Positions 19,035 through 30,358 are shown, counted from the stretch's first letter. The stretch is 35,707 bases of DNA from Priapulus caudatus (GCF_000485595.1 NW_014577917.1:42005-77711), one strand, 5' to 3'. Translations and numbers: made by a program. The notes: generated by a model from the sequence alone, not told the origin.

Positions 19035-19944
19035 GTGAGTCATAATTTTATCATAAATGGCGAAATCAACTCTTTTCTCATTATGACGTCGCTATTATTT
19101 CGCTTTCTTTGTTCATTCCTTTCACTTCTCATCTATGCTCTCATCTTCTCTCCTCTTCTATACTATTCTTATTTATTTATTTCTCCTCCTCTCCTGTCTT
19201 CTCTCTCTTCTCCTCTCCTCTCATCTCCTCTGCCATTTTCTCCATTTGTCTACTCTTCTTTCCTTTCATCCTCTTTCCTGTTCTTTCTTCAGCTTTCCTT
19301 TCTTCTCCTCCCTTCTACTCCCCTTTCCTGTCATCCTGACGTCCTTCACTCTTATTTCGTCTTTTCTTATATTCTGTTCCGTTCCTTTCTTAATTGTCTC
19401 GTCTCGTTCAGTTCTTGTGCGAACTTCCTGAAGATTGCATGCTTATAACAGCTAGGCAATTGGTAACGTCGTAGCCTAAGCCTCCACAGCTGGTCAGCAA
19501 ACAGCTGTCCAGGGTTTCTTATACATATGAGGCACAGTGGCGCACTGCCATTGTCAAGTTTAACATCGCCGTTGTGAAAATGTTCCTGTATTTACCCGCC
19601 ATTATCAAAATAGTGTAAATATGCTGGGGGTGATCCCCCAGATCCCCTTCCCTCAGCGAGAGGGGGAGTTCTCCCTCTACCTTTCTCCCCTGGGTCCATC
19701 TGCAGCGTCTGCATGCGTGCTTGGGGCACGCCTTTGAATCCATCATGCGCGTGTTTCCCCAAACTGGCCATTACCTCCTTTGTCTAATTTCCCCTGAGAA
19801 GAAACCTTGCTGTCCATTAGCGTGAACCTAAACATATCTCGGCTTTCTTTTACGAAGCCGTATGCGTGGAGCCTTTTGCAGGATTAACTCCCTTTGGCAG
19901 TGATGGCGGTTTGAGTGCGTGTGGTGATGTGCGGTCTGTTACAG
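19035..19944. other. Intron with degenerate CT-rich tract
   Basis: From about 19095 to 19400 the sequence is a degenerate C/T-rich tract (TCTCCTCTCC-like). Near 19625-19690 is a stretch with G and C runs (GGGGGTGATCCCCC). The segment 19858-19944 stays open in the frame of the next exon and could be extra coding sequence if a weak acceptor at 19857 is used instead of 19944. Confidence 0.6.
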
Positions 19945-20064
19945 CGGCTGACTCGTGCGAGGCGGATCACGAGTGTGGTTACACATGTAGCAGCGTTAAT
20001 GGAGTCGAGACTTGCATCTGTCCCCGCGGTTTCACGCCGGCCGCCGACGGAGCGGCGTGCACAG
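19945..20064 (+). CDS. Exon: EGF repeat 11, non-calcium type
   Basis: Forty codons, phase 1-1, acceptor GGTCTGTTACAG, donor GTTCGT. Product SADSCEADHECGYTCSSVNG, then VETCICPRGFTPAADGAACT and G. Six cysteines with a two-residue C2-C3 loop, no calcium-ligand start and no hydroxylation site, very like repeat 9. An upstream in-phase acceptor at 19857 would give a 207-nt exon with 29 extra residues (SVCVEPFAGLTPFGS...). The 40-codon version matches the size of all other EGF exons, so I prefer it. Confidence 0.87.
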
Positions 20065-20129
20065 GTTCGTGCGCAGGCGACAGCATGATAATCACGGCGC
20101 ATGCGTTGTTACATGACACACCTTAGCTT

Positions 20130-20271
20130 TGAATTCATATTTATCTTGAAATTAAATTCGAAGAAATTCGAAAAAATTAAAACGAAATTATTTCGAAGAA
20201 ATTAATTTTCTATCGAAAATTTCGATAGTAAGTTAATTTCTTGGATTTAACAGAAGATAAATATGAATTCA
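20130..20271. repeat. Foldback element with perfect 18-bp arms
   Basis: TGAATTCATATTTATCTT (20130-20147) is perfectly inverted at 20254-20271. Inside lie nested complementary pairs (GAAGAAATTAA with TTAATTTCTT, and CTATCGAAA with TTTCGATAG), so nearly the whole 142 bp can form one hairpin. Probably a small MITE or foldback remnant. Confidence 0.8.
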
Positions 20272-21747
20272 TAGTTTTCAACGAAATCCAATAAACTTAT
20301 TTTATTCAGTACCTTAGCTTGTTTACTGTGTTAGTATAGAGCACGTAGTGTGAGTTGTGCTAATGAGATGACCCTCACGCGCAAATAATTACATCTTGTT
20401 ATAACACTAGGCAGGGGAGGGGGCTCGCGCCGGTGTCGAATACCTGCTCGTCTGCACAGGCACTTAATGTTTCTCTACTCTCTTTCGCCTATTATTGCCG
20501 GTAATTTCCTGTAAATGCACGTTCAAATGCGCCTCTGTAACACACAAGTACACTGCACGCACGCCACTGTGCACAAGCAACAAGAATATATACTATATAC
20601 GCAACACTAACACGCAATTTCACGTCAATTGCACGTCACGTTACCGTGCACAAACTCACTTTCCTTCTATGGGTTTGTGCACAGTGGTGTACGTGCGTGT
20701 GGTGCAGAGGAACATTTGAACGACATTTACGTGGCATTGCTAATCGCTAGGAAATAAACACTGCGACTTTGGTAGTTAAAACATTTTGTGTTTATTTGTA
20801 CCATCATTCTATTATTGAAACGTTCCAAGTGACTGTGTTCGTGTGCACCTTCCGTGTGATAATTGTATCTGTGTAGCACAGCATACACGCTACTTGTCAT
20901 TGTAGAGGTGAATGCTGACTGTGTGGCATGTCTGATGGCTTAGTGGGGACACGAGTGGTGTTATATGCCAAACTAGAGTATAATGATTGGAAATCAGCCA
21001 AAACGTCGTTGCATAAAACCAAGGAATCGTGCATGATGACTCCGAGGATAGAGAAGGACGAAATGCCCAAACTGCATGCAGCGCTCCCTTCCCACACTCA
21101 GGATATACCACTGCCACAATGCTAGCACTATTTTTAAAGTGGGCGGAGCTCTGGGGAAATCCAACAAATGGCAATTCAACGGCCGCAAAGTTGGCGCCGA
21201 ACAAAACATTAGAAATTTCTATGATTTGCATGTTTGTTGGTGGACAAATTTAGATGTTTTAAGCTGAATACGCAAAAATGTATCAAAGACAATGTTTCAG
21301 AATTAGATATATTGGCAAGCATCCCAAAAGTTCATGATAAATACGTGAACTTAGTTTAGTAAACAGCGTAATGATTTGAAAGTAGTAAATGGGCGCACTA
21401 TTTCGTATCACTATTTTATCAAATTTCTCATAAAATAATGGTCGCATTTTTAATATCTTTGCAACTTTTAATAGTACACACCGTATTACATAGGATACGA
21501 GTAACGTGGCTGCTGTAAAACTTGTAGTAAAAAAGCGTTACAAATTGTAACCGAAATCCACTTGTGGCAGTGGTAGATTGAGCCTATGAGCGAGAGCGCC
21601 ATCTGTAGTGGAGTTTGCGAAATGCCATCACAGAAATGGCACGGGGCTTCTGATTGGTCAAGATCGAAGTCGACACTGCCGCATATGTGGCAAAGTATTA
21701 CAGCGGGCAGGCCATGGTCTCTCTACCTCGGCTCATGTTGTAGAGAC
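20272..21747. other. Intron, mixed composition, no exon accepted
   Basis: No repeat family recognised. Near 20906 an acceptor-like CATTGTAG is followed by an EVN-like reading but stops after 12 codons with no EGF cysteine pattern. Open frames between 20890 and 21267 on both strands are short and featureless. Confidence 0.5.
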
Positions 21748-22214
21748 TTAAGCCTAGCGCACACACCTGAGCAAAACTGGAAATTTTGTTTTCCAGCGTT
21801 TCGTGTTCTGCTCGGCGAGCAAGCGCACACACGCCACCCGACACAGCACACAGCTGAGCAAAACTTACAGAAACACTGCGTACAGCGCCGCTGTCACATG
21901 ACATCAAAAATAGCCATCCAATTAATGGACATCCAATTTTGTGTGTCATGTGATATCTTTAAGGATATTGATTGGAGACCGTCTGTGGCGTTTCGCTGTG
22001 TAGCAGAACGATTGACGCACACACCCGAGCCAAACGTACGCTCAGGCGAAAACATGTTCTGCGAATCAAACATTGCTTGTTCAGCGGAACACGCTCAGCT
22101 GAGCAATGTTTTTTGTTTCGGGAATCCGCACACAGCCACGAACACGAAATCGAGCGAAACACGTTTTTGCTCCACGTTCAGGTGTTTTGCTCGGATGTGT
22201 GCGTTGTGCTTTAT
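21748..22214. mobile_element. Non-autonomous element with inverted ends and nested hairpins
   Basis: The left end AGCGCACACACCTGAGCAAA pairs with the right end around 22182-22210 (GTTTTGCTCGGATGTGTGCG and then TTGTGCTTTA), about 30 bp with mismatches. Inside are more copies of the GAGCAAAAC / GTTTTGCTC motif and hairpins, such as TGGAAATTTTGTTTTCCA near 21778 and AACATTGCT...AGCAATGTT near 22070-22110. No transposase frame. The 230-codon frame across it has no family features. Confidence 0.6.
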
Positions 22215-22548
22215 GAACCACGTTTCTCTGTTTACTACGTTTTCTTCTTCTTTTGCTTCTGCTTTGTCTGTCGTATGATACACCATGTATGCAATGATTA
22301 TTCAATCGTTACGCCTGTTCTAGTCTATATAAGATTTCCTGCTATCAACTTTTCAAATTTACTCTAGATTTGTTAACAGTTGATTATTTCGTGTGATTTA
22401 CATGTTTATGTGATATCTGCATGTTAATAGGATGTCCCCCTATGAATGTGGCTGTAATTGTGTATATTCACGACGCCTGCCAAGCACGCATATCTAGATA
22501 CTGTGTCCGGAGCTATGCGTGTTAATTATTGCCATCATCTGCCCATAG
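22215..22548. other. Intron, AT-rich, no feature
   Basis: AT-rich sequence ending in the acceptor CTGCCCATAG of EGF repeat 12. Confidence 0.5.
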
Positions 22549-22683
22549 ACGTAGATGAGTGCAGCGCCTCTCCCTCGCCGTGTGCGGAAGCGCAGGGGGT
22601 CGTCTGTGTGAACGTACCAGGTTCCTACCGCTGTGACTGCATTAACGACCTAGACGTGCATCTAAACGCAGAGACGTGCGCAG
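22549..22683 (+). CDS. Exon: calcium-binding EGF repeat 12
   Basis: Forty-five codons, phase 1-1, acceptor CATCTGCCCATAG, donor GTGAGT. Starts DVDECSASPSPCAEAQGVVC, contains CVNVPGSYRCDC and ends NAETCAG. The C5-C6 loop (INDLDVHLNAET) lacks the usual G-[FY] turn, which is unusual. Otherwise six cysteines with intact calcium start and hydroxylation consensus. Confidence 0.95.
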
Positions 22684-22689
22684 GTGAGT

Positions 22690-25600
22690 GCAGGGGCCAC
22701 GTCCGCCTACCCCATCATTATCCACCCCTGGCCTACACCTTCCATTCCACACTCTCCATCCTACACCCTCCATCCTACACCTTCCATTCCACTCTCCCCA
22801 TCCTATACCATACATCCTACACCCTCCATACTACCCCCTCCATCCTAGGCCGCCATCCTAACCATCCATTTCTCATGCCTATTACATCTATCCATCATTA
22901 TACACCATCCATCCTACATCACCTCTCATCTCTAATCAACCCATCCAGTCATCCTACATCCTGCCGTCATCCTAGACCGTCCATTTTCCTTACATTTTTT
23001 CCGTCCATACTACACATCCATTCCATTTACTACCCATCCCATCCTACACCGTCCATCCTACACCGTCTCCACGCTAACACCATCCCATCCATTTACACCA
23101 TCCATTGTCCATACTTACAACCATCCTCCATCTACACCATTCCATCCTACACCTGTCCATCCTACATTCCCTCCATCATTACACCATCCATTTCATTTTA
23201 CACTCAAATCTCATCCATGTTCCTATACCATCCATACTACACCATCCCTCATCCATCCTAGACACCGTCCATCCACACCGCCAACTACACCATCCATCCT
23301 ACATGCCCTCCACTACTACAGCCATATCCATCCTACACCAATCCACCTTACATGCCCTCATCACTACACCATCCATTCTTACACCTCTTCTCTCAGTCCT
23401 ATACATATCCATCCTAAGCACCATCATCCTACATCCCCTCCACGGTCCTACATCCACCATCCTATCCTACACCCTCCATCCTAACACCCCTCCATCCACA
23501 TCGCCCCATCCTAGTCACCATCCAGTTCCATCCTACACCCCCATCCTACATCCCCCATCCTACACCGTCCATCCATATCACTCATCCATCTAGCACCATG
23601 CCATCCTACACGCCTCCATATCTACACCCTCCACCACTACCGTCCACCATCACCCATTGCCATCCTACACCATCCATCCTACACCTCCATCCTATTCAGC
23701 CATCCATTATCCCATCCTTATCACCCTCCATCTACACCCTCCATCTATCACCCTCCATTCCTACACCATTCCATCCATTCCTACACCCTCCATTCCGTAC
23801 ACCCTCTCTCATCCTATCATTTCCCTCCCATCCTTACAGCCCTCCATCCTACACCCTCCATCCTACACCGTCCCATTCCTACACCTCCATCCTATCACCT
23901 GTCCATCCACATCATCCATCCTACAGCCCTCCATGCTACACTCTCCACCGCTATCACCCATCCATCCATCCTACAGCCATCCATCCTACAACCATCCATC
24001 CAAGCACGCTCCATCGCCTATCACGCATCGCCATCCTAACCCTCCATCCTACACCATCCATCCTACACCATCCCATCCAATCACACCATGCCACCTAACC
24101 TTCCATCCTATCACCACCATCCTACACCATCCATTCCATACACCATCCATTCCACACCATCCATCATAACCATCATCCTATCACCCTCCATCCCACACCC
24201 TCTCATCATACACCTGACCTCCATCCTACACCCTCCATCCTAACACGCATCATCCTAGCACCATCCCATCATACACCCCTTCCATCGCTACACCCTCCAG
24301 TCCTAACACCCTCCATCCTACACCTCCATCCTACAGCCAATCCAGCCCTACAGCCATCCTTGCCGTCCTACACCAGCTCATCCACGACCCTTCCATCCTA
24401 CACCCTCCATCCTATCAGCCATCCATCCCTACACCATCCATTTCCTATCACCATCCATCCATCCTATCACCATTCCATCCAAGCTCCACCCATCCATTCC
24501 ATCCTACACCATCCATCCATCCTACACATACCCACCTAATCACATCCATTCCATCCTAAACACCATCCATGGTCCGATCCTATCACCATCCATCCATACC
24601 TACAACCATCCATCCATACTACACCATTCTCATCCATACTACACCACCTACCATTTCCGCTACACTCAATCCATCCATCCACACCATTCCACCATCCTAC
24701 ACCTCCATGCCATCCTACACCATCATGCCATCCTACACCCTCCACCCATACTACACATCCATATCCATTCCTATCACCATATCCATCCTCATCCACCATC
24801 CATCCTATCACATTCATGCCATGCCTACACCACCATCCATGTCCTACCACCAATCCATCCTTCCTACAATTCCATTCATCCATCCTACCATCCATCCGTA
24901 CAGTCCACCCATCCTACGCCCCTTCATCCTACATTCCATCCATCATTACACCATTCGCATCCTACACCCATTCCATCCTACACCATCCATCCTACACCAT
25001 CCCTCTACAGCCAGCACCCACATCCCTCGCATCATACACCATTATCCCTACCACCTTTCGTCTCTAATTCACCCTTCCATCATACACATCCCGATTCCAT
25101 ACACCAATTCCATCTACACCATCCACCATGCCTATTCACCATCCATCTATACTAACCATCCATACCAGCCTACATGCCATCTCATCATCCTACAGCCATC
25201 CATTCCATCTACACCAGACATCATCCTACACCATCCATCCATACTACACCCACCATTCCATTACTACAACCATCCCATCATCCTACAACCATCTCACCAT
25301 CCTAACCATCCATCATCCTACACCATCCATCCATCCTAGCACATCCATCCATCTACACATTCTACCATCCTACACCTCCATCCTACACCCTCCCTCCTAA
25401 CACCGCCATCCTACACCCTCCATCCTACATCCATCCATCCATTTCCTACATCGTCCATACTACACCATCCATACACAGCCATCCATTCATACACCGCTCC
25501 ATCCATATGACACCCTCCATCCTACACCCTCCATCCTACATATCACCATCCATCCTAACACCATCCATCCTACACCATTCCCATCCTACACCGTCCATAC

Positions 25601-26640
25601 TACACCCCCATCCTACACCCTCCATCCTACACGCATCCATCCATTCCTACACCCTCCATCCTACACCATCCATGCATACGACCCAGTCCATGCCTACACC
25701 GCTCCATCTCCATCACCCTCTCGATCCTACAACCATCCATGCTATACACCCTCCATGCATCCTACAACCGTCCATATCGTAAGCCATCCAAATACTAACA
25801 TCCCTCCATTCCTACACCATCCATCCTACATCCCTCCATCCTAACCATGCCATTCCTACACCATCCATCCATCCTAACCGCTCGCATTCGCTACACCTCC
25901 ATCCTACACCCCCATCCACACCCTCCATCCTAACTCCCATCCTACAACGCCTCCAATTCCTACCAACCTCCATCCTACACCCTCCATCCTACACCAATCC
26001 ATGCTAACCATCCATCCTACAGACATCCATGCCTACACCAGCCACATCTACACCGTCCAGTACTACAGCCCTCCATAACCACACCATCCATCCTACACCA
26101 TCCATCCATACTACACCATCCATCCTACACCATCCATCCTACACCATTCATCCCACACCCTCCATCATACACCATTTATCCTACACCCTTCGTCGACCTA
26201 CACCCTCCATCCATACAGCATCCATGCTACACCCTCCATCCTACACCCTCCGTCCTACACCATCCATCCTACAACATCAGACCTGCCAACCCTTACGATT
26301 TTTTCGTATTCCTTACGAATTCCATGATGTTTCTACGAATGTACGATCAAACTGAAAAAATTAATGTTTTTTACATTGTGAGCCGAGAAATATCTGGCGA
26401 TTGTGGGCGCAGCCATATTGAATCACGCGTTCACGTTGTTCTCGCGTGATCTAGAGTTAGTCCCATCATTTATTGCGCGCATAACATACAAACAAAATGG
26501 CCACCTGCTGCAAGAAAAGAAAAGCCTTACTATTTTCATGAATCACAGGTTGGCAGGTCTGCAACATCCATCCTACACCCTCCATCATACACCCTTCATC
26601 CTACACCATCCATCCACCTTACACCCTCCATCCTACACCC
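22690..26640 (+). repeat. 4-kb minisatellite, degenerate 14-bp unit CCATCCTACACCCT
   Basis: Roughly 280 tandem copies of a 14-bp unit CCATCCTACAC[CA][CA]T with many one-base indels and substitutions. It starts right after the donor of EGF repeat 12 and runs until about 26640, interrupted by a MITE at 26278-26561. Because 14 is not a multiple of three and indels are frequent, long frames rich in His-Pro-Ser-Ile-Leu-Tyr-Thr arise by chance. They are not genes. Confidence 0.95.
26278..26561. mobile_element. hAT-like MITE inside the minisatellite
   Basis: Perfect terminal inverted repeats CAGACCTGCCAACC (26278-26291) and GGTTGGCAGGTCTG (26548-26561). CAACAT lies directly outside both ends and is probably part of an 8-bp target duplication. 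The minisatellite resumes at once on both sides. The interior of about 255 bp has no coding potential. Confidence 0.85.
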
Positions 26641-27051
26641 TATTACTGTTAAAAAGATTGTTATGCTGAAAGGCAATGTCAAACACTGTTTGTATTGTCA
26701 TGAGCTAAAGGTAGCTGTCCTTTAGATTAATTACTCACAAATCGCTGGCTTTATCTGACTCTATATTGAGAGGGAAATTACCCAAACATCTATCGTTCAG
26801 TAGTAACTGCTAAGTGCCCCCAGGAACGGGAACAAAGAAAGCGATGCGTAATCAGTCAGTCACATCTGGTTGCGTGCAGCGTAAACTTAGTCACTATTCT
26901 ATAACAATGCCTCCGGTCATACATGTAATTCCTGACTCGTGTATGTAATATGTGGTTCGAGTGGGCAGTTTTTCCGACCTTGCGACCTTACGTCGGTATT
27001 GCTGATATTTCTTCATCAATGCTTCTTCTACATGCGTATGCTTTTGTTTAG
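26641..27051. other. Intron end, no feature
   Basis: Ordinary intron sequence between the minisatellite and EGF repeat 13. No repeat or exon seen. Confidence 0.5.
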
Positions 27052-27171
27052 AGGTGAATGAGTGTGCTGGCGTTAATAACTGCCCCACCCACGCCACCTG
27101 CACCGACGACTCGCAAGGCTACCACTGTGACTGTGGGATTGGATTCATACGCGACGGCACCGTATGCAGCG
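27052..27171 (+). CDS. Exon: calcium-binding EGF repeat 13
   Basis: Forty codons, phase 1-1, acceptor GCTTTTGTTTAG, donor GTGAGC. Starts EVNECAGVNNCPTHATC, contains CTDDSQGYHCDC and ends RDGTVCSG. Glu replaces the usual first Asp, which is tolerated in the family. The hydroxylation position is Asp rather than Asn. Six cysteines. Confidence 0.95.
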
Positions 27172-27224
27172 GTGAGCAGTGTATGGAGGGGAGAGGATGC
27201 TTCTCGTTAGTGTGAGAGAAGACG

Positions 27225-27227
27225 AGG

Positions 27228-27258
<31 letters not shown>

Positions 27259-27619
27259 CGTAATTTCTCAGTAAACAATGTGCTCAATTAGGGCAAACCA
27301 ATCAACATGAAAAGACATAGTAATGCATAAATGGTTTTATTTGACGACTAATATAATATGGTATTCGTAATATTCGCTGTAGTATCAAGAAAGTGTAAAA
27401 CGCATGTAACCCATATATAAGCGACAGAATATATATATATATATATATATAAGGACAGGGAGAGGACGAGGGAGAAAGAGAGCTAGGGAAGTACGACGGA
27501 GAGGGAGAGGAAAAGGAAGAGGGAGAGATGAGGGAAGGACGAGAGAGAATGAGAGAGGGAAAGGACGAGGGATAGGGAGAGGACGACCGAGAGGGGGAGA
27601 CAAATAGAGAGAGAGAGAG

Positions 27620-27660
<41 letters not shown>

Positions 27661-27860
27661 CGCGTGCGTGCGCTGCGTGCGTGCGTGCTTGCGTGGCGTG
27701 CGTTCATGGCGTGTATGTGTAATCTGTGTGTGCAAACGTGAGAGTAAATCTGTGTGGGAGAAGAGAGAGAGAACGAACAGGGGAGTCCCGTGGCGCGGCG
27801 AGCAAGAAGAGAGAGAGCAGAGAGAGCGAGAGAGAAGAGAGAGAGCAATACCGTTAGGTT
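27225..27860 (+). repeat. (GA)n-rich tracts with (TA)n and (GT)n blocks
   Basis: GA repeats at about 27226-27258, (AT)n at about 27430-27451, degenerate GAGAGGGA from about 27455 to 27622, (GT)n at about 27622-27656, GCGTGC repeats to about 27700, and GA repeats again at about 27765-27848. Confidence 0.93.
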
Positions 27861-28027
27861 GTCATCTTAATTGCCCTTTATGACAAGTCCAGCAGATACC
27901 TCCATTCCTCCCGGAGGAGAATGCCGGTGGCTTATAACCGTAATTAATAGATGCCCGGTTAACGCTACGATAACCCGTTAACCCGTGCGCGTAATGTGTA
28001 TCCTAAATTGTTAATCGTGTATTATGA
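27861..28027. other. Intron, no feature
   Basis: Short mixed sequence between two GA-rich tracts. It includes GTTAACGCTACGATAACCCGTTAAC, which contains short inverted GTTAAC motifs. Confidence 0.4.
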
Positions 28028-28375
28028 GAGCATGCCCCTGCGAAACGAGGCGAAAGGAAGAGTGAACAGCGAGAGAAGAGAGAGAGAGGAGAGGAAGAGA
28101 GAGAGAGAGAGAAGAGAGAGAGGAGAGAGCTAACGAGTGCGCTAGGAGAGAGAGGAGGAAGGGAGGGAAAGATAGAGGGAGATAGAGAGAAAGAGAGAGA
28201 AAACGCTGAACGAAAAAGCAAAAGGAAAAGAAATAAAGAGAGAAGAGTGCAACACGGAAGGAGTGAGTAAAGAGAACAGAGAAGAAAATGGAGTAATAGA
28301 GTGAGAAAAGAAGAGATTCGAAAGTGATAGGGAGAGCCCGAACAAGCGCGAGTGAAGAGATAAAAGAGAGCCTAA
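28028..28375 (+). repeat. (GA)n-rich polypurine tract
   Basis: About 350 bp of GAGAGA-rich purine sequence ending about 60 bp before the next exon. It leaves only a short pyrimidine stretch (TTTGTTTCTCTTC) as acceptor context. Confidence 0.92.
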
Positions 28376-28438
28376 ACTAAACGAGAAGTGGGAGTGAATT
28401 GCCGCATTAGCGGTGCGCTATTTGTTTCTCTTCGTCAG

Positions 28439-28561
28439 ACGTCGACGAGTGTGCGTCTAGCGAACTCAATACGTGTCATGCGAGCCGCGGCGTCTGCATC
28501 AACGTCGTCGGCAGCTTTCAGTGCTCGTGTTACGTCGGCTACACAGGGTCTCAGTGTTCAG
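28439..28561 (+). CDS. Exon: calcium-binding EGF repeat 14
   Basis: Forty-one codons, phase 1-1, acceptor TTCTCTTCGTCAG, donor GTACTG. Starts DVDECASSELNTCHASRGVC, contains CINVVGSFQCSC and ends YTGSQCSG. Short C5-C6 loop ending T-G-S-Q-C, hydroxylation consensus intact, six cysteines. Confidence 0.95.
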
Positions 28562-28587
28562 GTACTGTATAGTAGCACCGGTCAGTA

Positions 28588-28591
28588 ATAC

Positions 28592-28622
<31 letters not shown>

Positions 28623-28682
28623 ACACACACACCACAACACACATATATATATATACTATCTATCTTATCTATTCTATCTATC

Positions 28683-28716
<34 letters not shown>

Positions 28717-28860
28717 CATCCATCCATCCATCTATCTATCTATCTATTGACTTACCTATCTATCTATCTATCGGTACCTATCTATTTATCTATTTATGTA
28801 TCCATCTATCTTCCTACTTATCTACCTATCCATCTATACATTCAACTATTTCATCTGTCT
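28588..28860 (+). repeat. (CA)n followed by (ATCT)n/(ATCC)n microsatellites
   Basis: CA repeats at about 28590-28640, a short (TA)n run, then tetranucleotide ATCT/ATCC repeats with interruptions to about 28860. Confidence 0.95.
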
Positions 28861-29179
28861 ACATGCTCTTGTGTGTAGCAACACCAACAAGTCATGATAA
28901 TTATTATATTTTAGTAATGTTATAGTAAGTAAGATATTAATAACTTAATTTTACTGCTGATATTATATTTACATCTCTAGTTACGATACATATTTCAATT
29001 GTTTACGGTATACTGCTCGTTAGTATCAAAGAGAGTTCAAAGCCTTGTCTAAACTATTGCCGAATACGTGTGCTGAACGGTATGAATGACTGCTGCTGTT
29101 ATTGTTGCTGCTGATTCTACTGCTACTGCTGCTGCTGCCATTGCGCACGAAAATTGCAATTTCCATTTGCTTTGATTAG
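28861..29179. other. Intron with a short (CTG)n stretch
   Basis: Unremarkable AT-rich sequence. Trinucleotide CTG/CTA/TTG repeats occur at about 29090-29137. Confidence 0.6.
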
Positions 29180-29349
29180 ACGTGAACGAGTGTTTGATGC
29201 AGCCAAGCGTTTGTCAGCATGCAGACACCTGCGTCAACACTGACGGATCGTTCACATGTGACTGTTCCACGGGTTATTCCCTGCTGGCAAACGGCAACAC
29301 CTGTATTAACATCAACGAATGTGTCATTGGTACCCACACCTGCACACAG
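29180..29349 (+). CDS. Exon: calcium-binding EGF repeat 15 plus first part of repeat 16
   Basis: 170 nt, phase 1 to 0, acceptor GCTTTGATTAG, donor GTAGGT. Encodes DVNECLMQPSVCQHADTC, CVNTDGSFTCDC and NGNTC, a full calcium-binding EGF. It then goes directly into the second unit, ININECVIGTHTCTQ, up to just after its second cysteine. This is the only place where two EGF repeats share an exon and where an intron splits a repeat. Confidence 0.95.
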
Positions 29350-29976
29350 GTAGGTTCCTAGATGCTCCCGCTAGCATTCTCTTGTACTTAGGTTTGGCAA
29401 CCGTACCCAGGACGGTAGCCTCTGGGATGTGCAAGGGGCAGCTTAGTTGTTATTTATTTTTCCCCCATAGATTTCAGAGAAAATTAATATAAACGCCCAA
29501 CAAATGTAAATATGCCTTGATTTTATTTGATCATATAAATTTGAATTTTTGATTAATTTAATTTCAAGATCTGTCCTTGCTAAGCACTGACAAACTTTAC
29601 AAGAACGGCATCGAAACTGTATTCATATTTTAATATAATATGAACATATATTATTATATTTATTATATATCTATTATTAATGTATATTAAGTATTTCATA
29701 TGTATCTCGAAATTAAATTGGTTTACTGATTCCATTTCTCATAGTCCGAAAATAGCACGCGTGTGTCATTCAGTGACAGGTACAACTACAAGAACTATCC
29801 ACACTGTTACGGAAATATGATGCACATTCACATGGGGTAACCATTAGAAATGTTTCTCCATTTTTTGCTGTGTGATCAGCCATGGTTTATACACACCATT
29901 TTATGCCTCCCGAAGAGCAGTGCTGTTAGTGTAAGTAGAAATTCCTAATCCGTTGAATTTTCTTTCACCGACAAAG
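29350..29976. other. Phase-0 intron inside EGF repeat 16
   Basis: AT-rich, with a dense TATTATAT block at about 29630-29695. No mobile element recognised. Confidence 0.5.
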
Positions 29977-30058
29977 TTGTGCGATGATTGGCCAGGAAGC
30001 TACACGTGTGGCTGCATGCCCGGATACAGACTAGAGAGCAATCTCAGAGATTGTGCAG
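29977..30058 (+). CDS. Exon: second part of calcium-binding EGF repeat 16
   Basis: 82 nt, phase 0 to 1, acceptor TTTCACCGACAAAG, donor GTAATG. Product LCDDWPGSYTCGC, then MPGYRLESNLRDCAG. Joined to the end of the exon at 29180 it supplies cysteines 3 to 6 with correct spacing and the hydroxylation consensus C-D-D-W-P-G-S-Y-T-C-G-C. The acceptor is weak (ACAAAG) but is the only one giving a full repeat. Confidence 0.9.
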
Positions 30059-30358
30059 GTAATGGGAGATTTTGCCTACACTTGACAAAGAAAAAGGCAT
30101 TGCTAATAAATCTGTTTGTTGCTAACATGGCGTCAAATATTTTTCACTAACCCATCCATCATTAACCAACACGTCCACACCTAGTCTCCGCTCCACGCCC
30201 CCTTTACCATAGTACCACCTGCTACCACTATCGCCCTGCCAATTCTACATTTACCCTTTCCTCTTAGATGCTGTAGAATATTTCTGATAATGGCCTCTTG
30301 GGTCTCTCACCGTAGTCTGTCACATGTCAGTAATATGCTGTTGGTTGTCTCTCTGCAG

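Noticed and set aside
19858-19944. Upstream extension of the EGF repeat 11 exon
   Set aside because: Open and in phase, but lacks EGF features and uses a weak acceptor. The 40-codon form matches the other EGF exons. Kept as an alternative in the annotation.
20905-20942. Acceptor-like TTGTAG followed by an E-V-N reading, like a calcium-binding EGF start
   Set aside because: Only two cysteines appear before a stop after about 12 codons. No further EGF pattern in any frame. It could be a decayed exon but cannot be supported.
21586-22278. 230-codon open frame on +
   Set aside because: It crosses an inverted-repeat element, has no domain-like pattern and no splice-phase link to the gene.
22690-26640. 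Possible CRISPR-like array
   Set aside because: Units are contiguous 14-mers with no spacer/repeat alternation, and the genome is animal.
22458-26669. Several 80-267-codon frames rich in His, Pro, Ser, Tyr, Thr
   Set aside because: They are produced by the 14-bp minisatellite. Only the first ~75 codons of the frame at 22458 include a real exon (EGF repeat 12).
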